A stretch of 64,000 nucleotides of DNA. Origin: Chryseobacterium panacisoli. GTDB lineage: Bacteria > Bacteroidota > Bacteroidia > Flavobacteriales > Weeksellaceae. Both the position numbers and the translations under genes were made by a program. The stretch's first letter is position 1; the number at the start of each line of letters is the position of its first letter. Location: assembly GCF_008274625.1 (NCBI RefSeq), contig NZ_VTRU01000001.1, forward strand, positions 372,001 to 436,000, written 5' to 3'. The notes below the pieces were generated by a model that saw only the letters and a program-made list of their open reading frames with translations, did no database searches and was not told the origin of the DNA. Shown piece after piece: positions 42,461 to 51,169 of the stretch.

Positions 42461-43243
42461 ATGACACAAGAAATTTTAAAAGGAAAAGTAGCTCTCATTA
42501 CAGGAGGAACAACCGGTATCGGACTGGCAACAGCAAAATTATTTCTGAAATCAGGAATAAGAGTAGTGATTGCGGGGCGCAGACCGGAACAGGGCAACGC
42601 AGCACTAGAAACACTACGGTCAATAAGCTCTGACATTCTGTTTATTCAGACTGATGTCTCAAAAACTAATGAAATTCAAAATCTTATCAATGAAACAGTA
42701 AAACACTTTGGAAAACTGGATATTGCCTTTAATAATGCAGGGATTGAGGGAAAGTTCCTGCCCATTGACGAAACTCCTGAAGAAGAATTCGACAGCGTAA
42801 TGAGTATCAATACTAAAGGAGTCTGGATGTCCTGTAAATACGAGATACAGCAGTTTAAAAAACAAAAAACAGGCGGAGTCATCGTCAATACTTCTTCCTG
42901 GCTGGCAAGAGGAGCATCTGCAGGTTCCGGTGTGTATTCTGCAAGTAAAGCTGCATTAGACGGATTAGTAAGAGCTTTGGCCATTGAAACGGCTCCTGAA
43001 AACATCCGGATCAATAATATCCAGCCGGGATATATCCGTACTCCTATGTTTGACCGGTTCTTTCCTGAAGAAAATGCCGAAGAGGCAACAGAGCCTTTTA
43101 AGAAACATGCTCCCATCGGGCGCTTTGCTGCTCCTGAAGAGGTAGCCGAACTCGTGCTTTGGCTGAGCAGCCCTTCAGCTTCTTTTGTAACGGGTGAAAG
43201 TATTCTGATAGACGGAGGACTGGCTATTGGCGGACAACGGTAA
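42461..43243 (+). CDS. short-chain dehydrogenase/reductase
   Basis: A classical SDR of 260 residues. The cofactor loop is TGGTTGIGLATA, the NAG motif is NNAGIEG, the catalytic Ser sits in VNTSSW, and Tyr/Lys in YSASKAALDG. VVIAGRRPEQG with Arg after the second strand favours NADP(H). ESILIDGGLAIGG is the usual ending. The decarboxylase gene next to it makes acetoin or diacetyl reduction attractive as a substrate guess, but SDR specificity cannot be read from sequence. The next gene starts 15 bases after its stop. Confidence 0.92.
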   Translation: MTQEILKGKVALITGGTTGIGLATAKLFLKSGIRVVIAGRRPEQGNAALETLRSISSDILFIQTDVSKTNEIQNLINETVKHFGKLDIAFNNAGIEGKFLPIDETPEEEFDSVMSINTKGVWMSCKYEIQQFKKQKTGGVIVNTSSWLARGASAGSGVYSASKAALDGLVRALAIETAPENIRINNIQPGYIRTPMFDRFFPEENAEEATEPFKKHAPIGRFAAPEEVAELVLWLSSPSASFVTGESILIDGGLAIGGQR

Positions 43244-43258
43244 ACAATTCAAAAAAAA

Positions 43259-44083
43259 ATGAAAAAATTATGTTTTTTAATGTCCTTTATTCTGGGATAT
43301 TCACAGCAGAAAACAAGTGACTTTTCAATTTCAAAAAAGATGATACCAGATAACAAAAAAGATTCAATAGTATATAACCGGCTTTATCAGTACGGGATTG
43401 CCGATGCATTTGTTGGCGGACTTTATAAGGGCACATTATCCCTGAAAGATTTAAAATCAAAAGGTAATTTTGGACTGGGAGCTCCTGATATGCTGGATGG
43501 AGAACTTACCATAATGGACGGAAAAGTATACCAAACTAAAGCAACGGGAATCACCGTGGAACCTGAAGACGGATTTAAAACAGCTTTATCATTTGTCACA
43601 TTTTTCAGCCCTGAAACGACTCTCTTTATTGAAAAGAAAGCAGACAGGGCATCCGTTTTACAGCAAATATCCAAAAAACTCCTTAATAAGAATTCAATAT
43701 ATGCCGTTAAAGTAACCGGAAAGTTTAACCTTGTGAAAACAAGAGCATTCCCACCCGTAGAAAATGAACCTTTTCCCACTTTAACATCTATTTTCGATAA
43801 GCAAAAAATTTTTGAATTCACTCACACAGAAGGAGTAATGATAGGATATTATATCCCGGAATATCTGAACGGAATTAATGTAAAAGACTTCCATTTTCAT
43901 TTCCTTTCCACAGACAGGAAACAGGGCGGACATATCCTGGATTTTATTGGTGAAAACCTGAAAATAGAGCTTGCAGAACTTGATGGTTTTGAGCTTGAAA
44001 TACCTAAAGATAAAGATTTTCAGAATTTTCAGTTCAATACAAAAGACAATGAAGCCCTGAAACGGGTGGAGCAAGGAAAATAA
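43259..44083 (+). CDS. budA: exported acetolactate decarboxylase-like enzyme
   Basis: A 274-residue protein matching alpha-acetolactate decarboxylase, which turns acetolactate into acetoin. GNFGLGAPDMLDGELTIMDG and the zinc site DFHFHFLSTDRKQGGHILDF (His-x-His ... His) are the diagnostic stretches, and Glu in the TGKFNLVKTRAFPPVE segment fits the active site. A short signal-like N terminus (MKKLCFLMSF) precedes the domain, so it is probably secreted, as is known for some Bacillus enzymes. It sits 15 bases after the SDR gene, in one unit. Confidence 0.85.
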   Translation: MKKLCFLMSFILGYSQQKTSDFSISKKMIPDNKKDSIVYNRLYQYGIADAFVGGLYKGTLSLKDLKSKGNFGLGAPDMLDGELTIMDGKVYQTKATGITVEPEDGFKTALSFVTFFSPETTLFIEKKADRASVLQQISKKLLNKNSIYAVKVTGKFNLVKTRAFPPVENEPFPTLTSIFDKQKIFEFTHTEGVMIGYYIPEYLNGINVKDFHFHFLSTDRKQGGHILDFIGENLKIELAELDGFELEIPKDKDFQNFQFNTKDNEALKRVEQGK

Positions 44084-44144
44084 TATCAATGCTGTTCAGA
44101 GAAAAAGGTTTTATAGGTGTGTTTAAAAGATACCTATGAAACTT

Positions 44145-44666
44145 TTATTTTTTCAAAATTTTTTCAAACGTATTGATATTACGGCTTGTCAACTGATCTT
44201 TAAGGCTTTTCTTGCCTAATACTTTCCCGAAAGTCGAATCTAAGGTATTGCCTTTCGGAACCTGCCAGTAAAATATATCATTTACAATTTCCGCCTTCTC
44301 ATTTTCAGACCGGGCAGCTTTTTGAAACTCCTCCATCAGGACCTTTTCCACACCCGGCATTCCTACGAAAGAATAAATATGAAGATCGTCTTTTTTTTCA
44401 AAGGGAACGCTATTCCAGAAAACCTCAACTTCTTCCTTAGATCTGATAAATAAAAAAGCTTCATAAGAAAAGTGATCTGACATTGCTTTTTCCAGAATCA
44501 CCTTTAAATCCTGAGTATTTTTATCCGAAGAAAAAACAATGTTTCCTGACGCTAATATTGAAACCACATCAGTCATACCGGCATCTTTAAAGACCTGACA
44601 GACATCAGCCATTTTCATGTTCGTTCCTTTTACGTTGACACCTCGGAGAAAAGCACAGTATTTCAT
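44145..44666 (-). CDS. DUF1697-family protein
   Basis: A soluble 173-residue protein of the DUF1697 family. Its opening YCAFLRGVNVKGTNMKMADV and ILASGNIVFSSDKN are diagnostic, and it ends in LTSRNINTFEKI. The fold is alpha+beta and no activity is known. It is convergent with the acetolactate decarboxylase gene. The spacer beyond its start contains GGGATTAGGGATTAG, a scattered low-complexity motif. Confidence 0.88.
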   Translation of the reverse strand: MKYCAFLRGVNVKGTNMKMADVCQVFKDAGMTDVVSILASGNIVFSSDKNTQDLKVILEKAMSDHFSYEAFLFIRSKEEVEVFWNSVPFEKKDDLHIYSFVGMPGVEKVLMEEFQKAARSENEKAEIVNDIFYWQVPKGNTLDSTFGKVLGKKSLKDQLTSRNINTFEKILKK

Positions 44667-44760
44667 TTTTTCAGGGATTAGGGATTAGATAATAGGTTGC
44701 AGGGTTTGGAGTGAGCTAAGGGAGTTCCTTATTTTTTAAATCTTTAAATGCTTAAATATT

Positions 44761-46254
44761 TTAATCAACCCTAATGTACAAATTATAGTCTGTTCCGGAA
44801 GGTTTCAGATTGTAAATTTTTTCCAGAATTTTATTATCACTTTTCAGATGGTCTTTCACTCTGAATTCTTTTAAAAGCCTGTAATGGGTTTGATAATACA
44901 ATGAATTTTCACTGTTTCCTTCATATAGATTCTGGTAAGAAAGAAGGTATTTTGGTTTTCTTGTCTTTACCGTATTGATCCAGTAGTTCACTTTATCTTT
45001 CTTAATTTCTTCCTGAATCTGCTTATCTACCAATCCAACCTCATCAATTGTTTTTAATCCTGAAAAATAAGGTACATAACCAGCCGGTTCCAAGAGTATC
45101 CACTGATTTTTATCCTTTTCATACTGATTTAAAAATGTTCCAATCGTTCTTCGGTAGTTCCACTCCCCGTTTCCTGTTGCAATACAGTGAACAGTCTGAA
45201 AAACAAACATTGGGAAGATATAGAATATAACAAGCAATGACAGCCATAGGTTTCTCTTCTCTTTCTGTTCCAGCACAAAAATAAGAACAGGAACAAAAAG
45301 CAAAAGCTGAGGCACCCAGTAGTACCAGTCGAACAAGCTTTTCTGAGAAATAAAAATAATCTGTTTTACCCATCCGAAAATAAAGATCATCCATAAGAAG
45401 TAGTTTCTTTTTTCTCTTTGTCTGATCAGATAAATAAAACAAAGCAGTTCAAAAATCAATATTACAACCGTCATAGGATTGAAATTTCCGGGAACTTTCA
45501 GCATTCCCCAGAAGTTTCCGAAGCTCTTAAAAAAGTAGCCGATATGCTGCTGGATCGTAAAATTCTCACTATAGAGCAGTTTTTTGGCTGTAATGGTATT
45601 ATTAACCAATTCTCCAAAGTAAAACCAGTTGAAAGCAACCGTGGATAGAACACCCAGAATGCCTCCAAAAATATAATTCCATCTGATTTTTCTGTTCCAG
45701 AATAGATCTACGAGAAATACAATTCCCAGGAATATCACAGTATCAATTCTTGTAAACATAATTAACACCGGAAGAAGTGTCAGCATCCATTTTTTCCCTT
45801 TATGGAAACCATAATATAACAATGCCATCTCGAGGAAAAACAGGATTCCATATTCCATTCCGAGAATTGAAATTTTAATGGCTGGCGGTAAAATGCCGAT
45901 CAAAAATATAAAGATTGCCTTATGCCACGGGTTTTTAAGAACCAAATGGGAAAGCAGCAAAGTTCCTATTGTAAACAGTATAGAATTAAAAATCAAAAGA
46001 GGTTCAATAAAGTTTTCTTTTCCAAAAACAAGATTGAAAAGGTAAGATACAAAAACATAAAAATGGGTTGTAGATGCAGAAATTTTAGCATCTCCATTGA
46101 ACCCGATTACTCCGTAATCCAGTAGATTCTGAGCCACTCTCCACGTAATAAACGCATCCTCCTGGATATAATGTGTCAGTAAAAAAAGAAGTTTAAAAGC
46201 AACTGTAGCAATTACGGCATAGATAGGGAACCTGCTACTTTTTGTTTCAGCCAT
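44761..46254 (-). CDS. GT-C-like multi-membrane protein
   Basis: An integral membrane protein of 497 residues with about eleven membrane segments and a soluble C-terminal part (about 390-497). The first extracytoplasmic loop reads HYIQEDAFITWRVAQNLLDY; the acidic pair after helix 1 is the hallmark of GT-C glycosyltransferases such as ArnT/PMT. It would transfer a sugar from a lipid carrier to lipid, protein or polysaccharide on the outer face of the inner membrane. It is adjacent to the DUF2723 protein, another GT-C-type family member. Confidence 0.75.
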   Translation of the reverse strand: MAETKSSRFPIYAVIATVAFKLLFLLTHYIQEDAFITWRVAQNLLDYGVIGFNGDAKISASTTHFYVFVSYLFNLVFGKENFIEPLLIFNSILFTIGTLLLSHLVLKNPWHKAIFIFLIGILPPAIKISILGMEYGILFFLEMALLYYGFHKGKKWMLTLLPVLIMFTRIDTVIFLGIVFLVDLFWNRKIRWNYIFGGILGVLSTVAFNWFYFGELVNNTITAKKLLYSENFTIQQHIGYFFKSFGNFWGMLKVPGNFNPMTVVILIFELLCFIYLIRQREKRNYFLWMIFIFGWVKQIIFISQKSLFDWYYWVPQLLLFVPVLIFVLEQKEKRNLWLSLLVIFYIFPMFVFQTVHCIATGNGEWNYRRTIGTFLNQYEKDKNQWILLEPAGYVPYFSGLKTIDEVGLVDKQIQEEIKKDKVNYWINTVKTRKPKYLLSYQNLYEGNSENSLYYQTHYRLLKEFRVKDHLKSDNKILEKIYNLKPSGTDYNLYIRVD

Positions 46255-46308
46255 TATGTATTTTTAGTTTCACAAATATAATCTTAATATTCAGGAATCC
46301 CAATAATA

Positions 46309-46336
46309 AAAAAACGGAACCGAAGTCCCGTTTTAA
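46309..46336. terminator. terminator between two GT-C-type genes
   Basis: AAAACGG ... CCGTTTT in the spacer, following the DUF2723 gene (minus strand). Confidence 0.75.
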
Positions 46337-46341
46337 GTATT

Positions 46342-49300
46342 TTATTTAGTTGCTTTGATAATTGCTGTCGTTATCTGATTTTCTTTTTCTTTTGAATAAG
46401 TAGAATCATAAGGTTCCATCACATCAAATAAGTATTGATAGAATGGCGTGATCTGCTGAACATTTTCAGACTCTTTCATCGCCTTTTCTTTGCCCATTTC
46501 CTGAAGATCTTTGACAAATACATTGAACTTCTTATCAATAGGCTCTATAGATTTCACCAGATAAGCATATGCTTTTTCTTTCTGTCCGATCTTCGTGTAA
46601 GCATCCGTTACAGCCGCTACTACAAGAGAATATTCCATAGGTTTTGTTCTCATTTGTCTTCTCAGGTAGCTTTGATCTGCTTTGGAAAGGCTTAAATAAT
46701 AATCATATTCTTCAAAGATTCCTTTTTTAAGAACCTCAGCAAGCTGAAGACCTTTCTGCTCCTGTCCTGCAATAATGTATCCTGATACGATTGAACTTAA
46801 TGAACGAGGATCGTTATATTTCTCAGCAGGAATTTCTTTTGCTGCAAGATCCAGAATTTCTAATGCTTTAGCTTTCTGGCCGTTTAGTGCAAGTGCAGCT
46901 GCTGCTCTGCTCGCTGACATTCTATAGCTGATAATATTGGAAGTAGCTGTTTCATCAAAGTGAGCATTTAAGTTTTTGAAGTTCCCCCATCTGAAGTTTT
47001 TCACAACATTATAAAGAGAATTAGTGTCTACTCTTCCCATATCTCCATCAGCTGTAGGAGGCGTTTGGATAGGAATTAATCTGTAACTAAATCCATCAAA
47101 CTGAAGGTAATCGTTCAGATAGAAAATATTCTCACTGTCATAGATACCTCCTGATGAGAAGTTGATTGGACGCTTCCAGTCGAAGTTTGCCAAAAGATCC
47201 ATCAAAATAAGGTTGTTCTTATATAATGTATTTCCTTTGTAAGTAATCATGATCTGATTCGCAACGTTTGGAAGATCTTCTTTGTTGATAATTCCTGCTT
47301 TTAAGGCATTTTCTTTATTTACCGGAAGAATGAATTTATTTACCGGAAGAATGTTATATTTTTCAAATTTCTCTTCTCCAAAATACATTTTCAACAATTC
47401 ATCTTTCTCAGGAGATTTGAACTTAATAAAATTGATCGCTTCTTTCAATGTTAAAGAATCCTGAGTTAGATACTTTCTGAAAGACTGGAATTCTGTTTCC
47501 GGAGCTCCCTGCTCTTTCAGCATAGAGAAAACACCCTCCCAATCTTCTTTCTTCATCATATAGATCTGGTCATTCACACCATCTCTGTAATCTTCATGGG
47601 TCAGCTGGCTAGGGATTCCCATAGCGTTGTAAGTTCTTCTTTTTATCTGGTCAAGGTTCCAAGGCGTTGAAGCAAGGGTAAAGTTTACTACTTTCACATC
47701 ATCTCTGAATCTTTCTGTTTCCTGAATTGCCCAAACCGGATACGTATCGTTATCTCCGTAAACGAAAAGGATATCGTTTTTCGGTAATGATTTTAAAACT
47801 GAATATGCATAATCATATGCTGTATATCTGTTGCTTCTGTCATGAACATTGTAGTTCTGGAAACCCATCATGAAAGGAACGCCTAATAAAACCACTCCCA
47901 AAGCAATATTAGCCCCGTTTGATTTTATTTTAGACTGCAGGAACCATAGAATTGCTCCTGCTCCCATACCAATCCAGATCGCAAATGCGTAGAATGAACC
48001 TACCATTGCATAATCTCTTTCTCTCGGCTCAAAAGGTTTTACCCCTGTATAGAAAACAATCCCGACACTTGTTAAAATAAATAATGATAACAATGCATAG
48101 AATCTCCCGAAATCTCTGTTTAGTTGGAAAAAGAATCCAATTAAACCTAAAATTAATGGAAGGAAAAAGAATTTTACCGTACTTTCATTCTTGAATTTAG
48201 CAGGCATTTTATCCTGATTTCCTACATTTACATTATCGATAAAAGGAATCCCGGAAATCCAGTTTCCTTTTGTACTTTCCATATTTCCTTCAAGGTCATT
48301 CTGTCTTCCTACATAGTTCCACATCAGGTATCTTACAAAGTAATATCCGTTCTGGAAAGAAATGAAATACTCCATATTCTGAAGAAATGAAGGTTTCTGA
48401 ACATTGATAAGGTTATAAGGTTTTACTTTCAGATAATCTGCAGCCGTGATTGACTTGTCTTCATATTTTGTTCTCAGTTCGTCAAAGATCTGCTTGGCCT
48501 GTGGATTGTCTGCCACATCTTCATTAGCATAATTGAATGTAAAATCAGGAGCTCCATACATTGAAATATAATTAGCCATTACATCCTTATCCTCATTAAA
48601 CATTCTTGGCATTAAGCTTACCTGAGATTTATTGAAGACATAATTGAAACGGTCTCCAGTCTTTCTGTACGTTCCGGTTTTCTCATCTTTTTCGTAGATC
48701 TCTCCGGTTTTTTGTGTCTTAAAGCTTCCGTCTTCATTTTTCTCAATTCCGTTAGCATCAAGGAATGCTGTATAGTTTTGTCCGTAGATTGTAGGCCAGT
48801 CACCATACTGCTCTCTGTTATAATAATCCAGCATACCAATCGCAGTATCAGGATCATTAAGGTTCATCGGCGGATTAGCATTGGCTCTGATAGGAATAAC
48901 CATCCAGCAAGAGAATCCGATCATCATGAAAACCACAGATAATGCTGCAGTCTGGTAGATGTTTTTCTTTGCTTTTCTTGCATATTTAATTAAGAAATAA
49001 CAAATCGCTACCATTAAAACAAAAGCGGCAATTGTTCCGGAGTGGAAAGGAAGTCCAAGACCATTTACGAAGAAAATCTCAAGTCTTCCAAACATCGTCA
49101 TAATCAAAGGGAAGATAATTTTGAAAACAATAATCAAAATTCCCAATGTAATAAGGTTTGCCCAGATAAAATTTTTCCAGGTAAACTTATAGTTTCTCGC
49201 ATAATATACCAGACATACTGCAGGAATTGCCAGCATACCCATCATATGCACTCCTACAGAAAGTCCTAAAACGAAGAAAATAAGAATAATCCATCTTTCA

Positions 49301-49827
49301 CTGTCTCCCGCTTTGTATTCGTTTTCCCATTTGGTGATCAACCAGACCAAAAGTGCAATAAACATAGAAGCCATAGAATAAACCTCTCCCTCTACTGCTG
49401 AGAACCAGAATGTATCTGAAAAGGTAAAGCAAAGTGCTCCTACCGCTCCGGCAAATAAAATAGAGATTTCCTGATGTTTTGTAATTTCTTCAAAATCTTT
49501 GTTCAGAAGTCTTCTCACAAAGTGTGTGATCGTCCAGAACAAAAATAAAATAGTCAGCGCACTGAACAATGCAGACATCGCGTTGATTATGATAGAATAA
49601 TTTTCGCCCTTCCCTAATGCAAAAATGGCTGCCACGGCACCCACTATCTGGAATAAAGCAGCTCCGGGAGCATGCGTTACTTCAAGTTTTACTGCAGAAG
49701 AAATGTACTCGCCACAATCCCAAAAACTGAAATTGGGTTCTATGGTGGACAAGTACGTGAAAAACGCAATGACGAAAATCACCCATCCTAAAACGGTGTT
49801 CCATTGCCTAAAAGTCCAATTTTTCAT
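46342..49827 (-). CDS. DUF2723 family membrane protein (POMT-like)
   Basis: A very large protein of 1161 residues. The N-terminal half has about twelve membrane segments; the opening FWDCGEYISSAVKLEVTHAP with LFQIVGAVA is diagnostic for DUF2723 (GT117-type, related to protein O-mannosyltransferases). The Asp-Cys-Gly-Glu loop supplies acidic residues. The C-terminal half (about 650-1161) is periplasmic and has TPR-like helices near the end (KALEILDLAAKEIP). In Bacteroidota such proteins are linked to protein O-glycosylation; the exact acceptor is not known. The gene is monocistronic. Confidence 0.9.
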   Translation of the reverse strand: MKNWTFRQWNTVLGWVIFVIAFFTYLSTIEPNFSFWDCGEYISSAVKLEVTHAPGAALFQIVGAVAAIFALGKGENYSIIINAMSALFSALTILFLFWTITHFVRRLLNKDFEEITKHQEISILFAGAVGALCFTFSDTFWFSAVEGEVYSMASMFIALLVWLITKWENEYKAGDSERWIILIFFVLGLSVGVHMMGMLAIPAVCLVYYARNYKFTWKNFIWANLITLGILIIVFKIIFPLIMTMFGRLEIFFVNGLGLPFHSGTIAAFVLMVAICYFLIKYARKAKKNIYQTAALSVVFMMIGFSCWMVIPIRANANPPMNLNDPDTAIGMLDYYNREQYGDWPTIYGQNYTAFLDANGIEKNEDGSFKTQKTGEIYEKDEKTGTYRKTGDRFNYVFNKSQVSLMPRMFNEDKDVMANYISMYGAPDFTFNYANEDVADNPQAKQIFDELRTKYEDKSITAADYLKVKPYNLINVQKPSFLQNMEYFISFQNGYYFVRYLMWNYVGRQNDLEGNMESTKGNWISGIPFIDNVNVGNQDKMPAKFKNESTVKFFFLPLILGLIGFFFQLNRDFGRFYALLSLFILTSVGIVFYTGVKPFEPRERDYAMVGSFYAFAIWIGMGAGAILWFLQSKIKSNGANIALGVVLLGVPFMMGFQNYNVHDRSNRYTAYDYAYSVLKSLPKNDILFVYGDNDTYPVWAIQETERFRDDVKVVNFTLASTPWNLDQIKRRTYNAMGIPSQLTHEDYRDGVNDQIYMMKKEDWEGVFSMLKEQGAPETEFQSFRKYLTQDSLTLKEAINFIKFKSPEKDELLKMYFGEEKFEKYNILPVNKFILPVNKENALKAGIINKEDLPNVANQIMITYKGNTLYKNNLILMDLLANFDWKRPINFSSGGIYDSENIFYLNDYLQFDGFSYRLIPIQTPPTADGDMGRVDTNSLYNVVKNFRWGNFKNLNAHFDETATSNIISYRMSASRAAAALALNGQKAKALEILDLAAKEIPAEKYNDPRSLSSIVSGYIIAGQEQKGLQLAEVLKKGIFEEYDYYLSLSKADQSYLRRQMRTKPMEYSLVVAAVTDAYTKIGQKEKAYAYLVKSIEPIDKKFNVFVKDLQEMGKEKAMKESENVQQITPFYQYLFDVMEPYDSTYSKEKENQITTAIIKATK

Positions 49828-50012
49828 AGTATTAAATCAATTATGCGAAAATAAGGCTTTTATCTTATTTTAGGCGGGTTTTAACAAAATTTAAAAATTT
49901 TGGCGTAGTATTTGCGATTATAGACGTGTCAAAACTGTAAATAAGAAAATGACTTTTTACAAAACTATGCCCTAGAAACCAAACAAAAGTTTAGTAATTA
50001 TTTATTTTTTTG

Positions 50013-50020
50013 TATTTTTG
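50013..50020 (+). promoter_or_regulatory. minus-7 box of cysteate synthase-like gene
   Basis: TATTTTTG followed by CAG matches TAnnTTTG, 30 bases upstream of the ATG at 50051. Confidence 0.55.
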
Positions 50021-50050
50021 CAGTCAGATTTTTATTGAAAATAACAAATA

Positions 50051-51088
50051 ATGAGTAATGTTTACGATAATATTCTTGGCCTAATAGGACACACTCCGAT
50101 GGTGAAGCTAAATACTGTTACAAAAGATATTCCAGCAACCGTATATGCCAAGTTAGAATCATATAATCCTGGACATTCCACCAAAGACCGAATCGCACTT
50201 CATATTATAGAGAACGCAGAGAAAAGAGGCCTTTTAAAAGAAGATTCTGTAGTGGTAGAAACTACTTCAGGGAATACCGGGTTTTCTATTGCGATGGTAT
50301 GTATCATTAAGGGATATAAATGTATTCTTGCAGTAAGTGATAAAACAAAACCTGAAAAAATTGCTTATCTGAAAGCATTGGGAGCTACGGTGTATATATG
50401 CCCAGCCAATGTACCGGCAGATGATCCGAGATCATACTATGAAGTTGCTAAAAGAATCGCCCAGGAAACTCCTAATTCTATTTACATCAATCAATATTTT
50501 AACGAGCTTAATATTGATGCGCACTATCAGACGACGGGTCCGGAGATCTGGGAACAGACACAGGGTAAGATCACTCACCTTTTTGCCTGTACAGGAACTG
50601 GTGGTACGCTATCCGGTTCTGCCAAGTTTTTGAAGGAAAAAAATCCGGATATCAAGATCATTGGTGTGGATGCAGATGGTTCTATATTGAAGAGCTATCA
50701 CGAGACAGGAGAAATCCATAAAGAAGATGTACATCCTTATCAGATTGAGGGAATGGGTAAAAACCTGATCCCTGCAGCCCTGCTTTTCGACAAGGTAGAT
50801 GAGTTTGTAAGGGTAAATGATGAGATGTCTGCGTACAGAACCCGCGAAATTGCTTTGAAAGAAGCTATCATGGGAGGTTATACCACCGGAGCTGTAACGC
50901 AAGGATTAATCCAGTATGCCCAGTCTCATGAGCTTACAGAAAATGACCTGATTGTTTTAATATATCCTGACCACGGTTCCAGATACATCACTAAAGTATA
51001 CAGTGACAAATGGATGGCCGAGCAGGGATTTGTCAACAACTGTGTTCACAATTATGACGAAGTTTTCAAAACGGAGTTTATCAAATAA
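50051..51088 (+). CDS. cysteine/cysteate synthase-like PLP enzyme
   Basis: A 345-residue fold-type II PLP enzyme of the cysteine synthase / cystathionine beta-synthase family. The Schiff-base Lys is K45 in NPGHSTKDRIA; SGNTG and GTGGT bind the carboxylate and phosphate. The usual NPxxSVKDR reads NPGHSTKDR, a departure from housekeeping CysK. Its neighbour is an AOS-type acyltransferase, so I infer the cysteate synthase of sulfonolipid synthesis (phosphoserine plus sulfite to cysteate). An ordinary cysteine synthase cannot be excluded without assay. The spacer after it carries a hairpin. Confidence 0.75.
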   Translation: MSNVYDNILGLIGHTPMVKLNTVTKDIPATVYAKLESYNPGHSTKDRIALHIIENAEKRGLLKEDSVVVETTSGNTGFSIAMVCIIKGYKCILAVSDKTKPEKIAYLKALGATVYICPANVPADDPRSYYEVAKRIAQETPNSIYINQYFNELNIDAHYQTTGPEIWEQTQGKITHLFACTGTGGTLSGSAKFLKEKNPDIKIIGVDADGSILKSYHETGEIHKEDVHPYQIEGMGKNLIPAALLFDKVDEFVRVNDEMSAYRTREIALKEAIMGGYTTGAVTQGLIQYAQSHELTENDLIVLIYPDHGSRYITKVYSDKWMAEQGFVNNCVHNYDEVFKTEFIK

Positions 51089-51113
51089 AAACGAATAAAA
51101 TCACGATACAATT

Positions 51114-51147
51114 AAAGCCTTTTGCGTGTTCAGACAAAAAAGGCTTT
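51114..51147 (+). promoter_or_regulatory. hairpin between the two PLP-enzyme genes
   Basis: AAAGCCTTTT ... AAAAGGCTTT forms a 10-base stem in the 81-base spacer. It is followed by TATTA rather than a T-run, so it may be a weak terminator, an attenuator or an RNA-processing site that sets the ratio of the two enzymes. The 10-mer ACGATACAAT occurs on both sides (51103 and 51163). Confidence 0.55.
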
Positions 51148-51169
51148 ATTACTTAAAAATTACGATACA

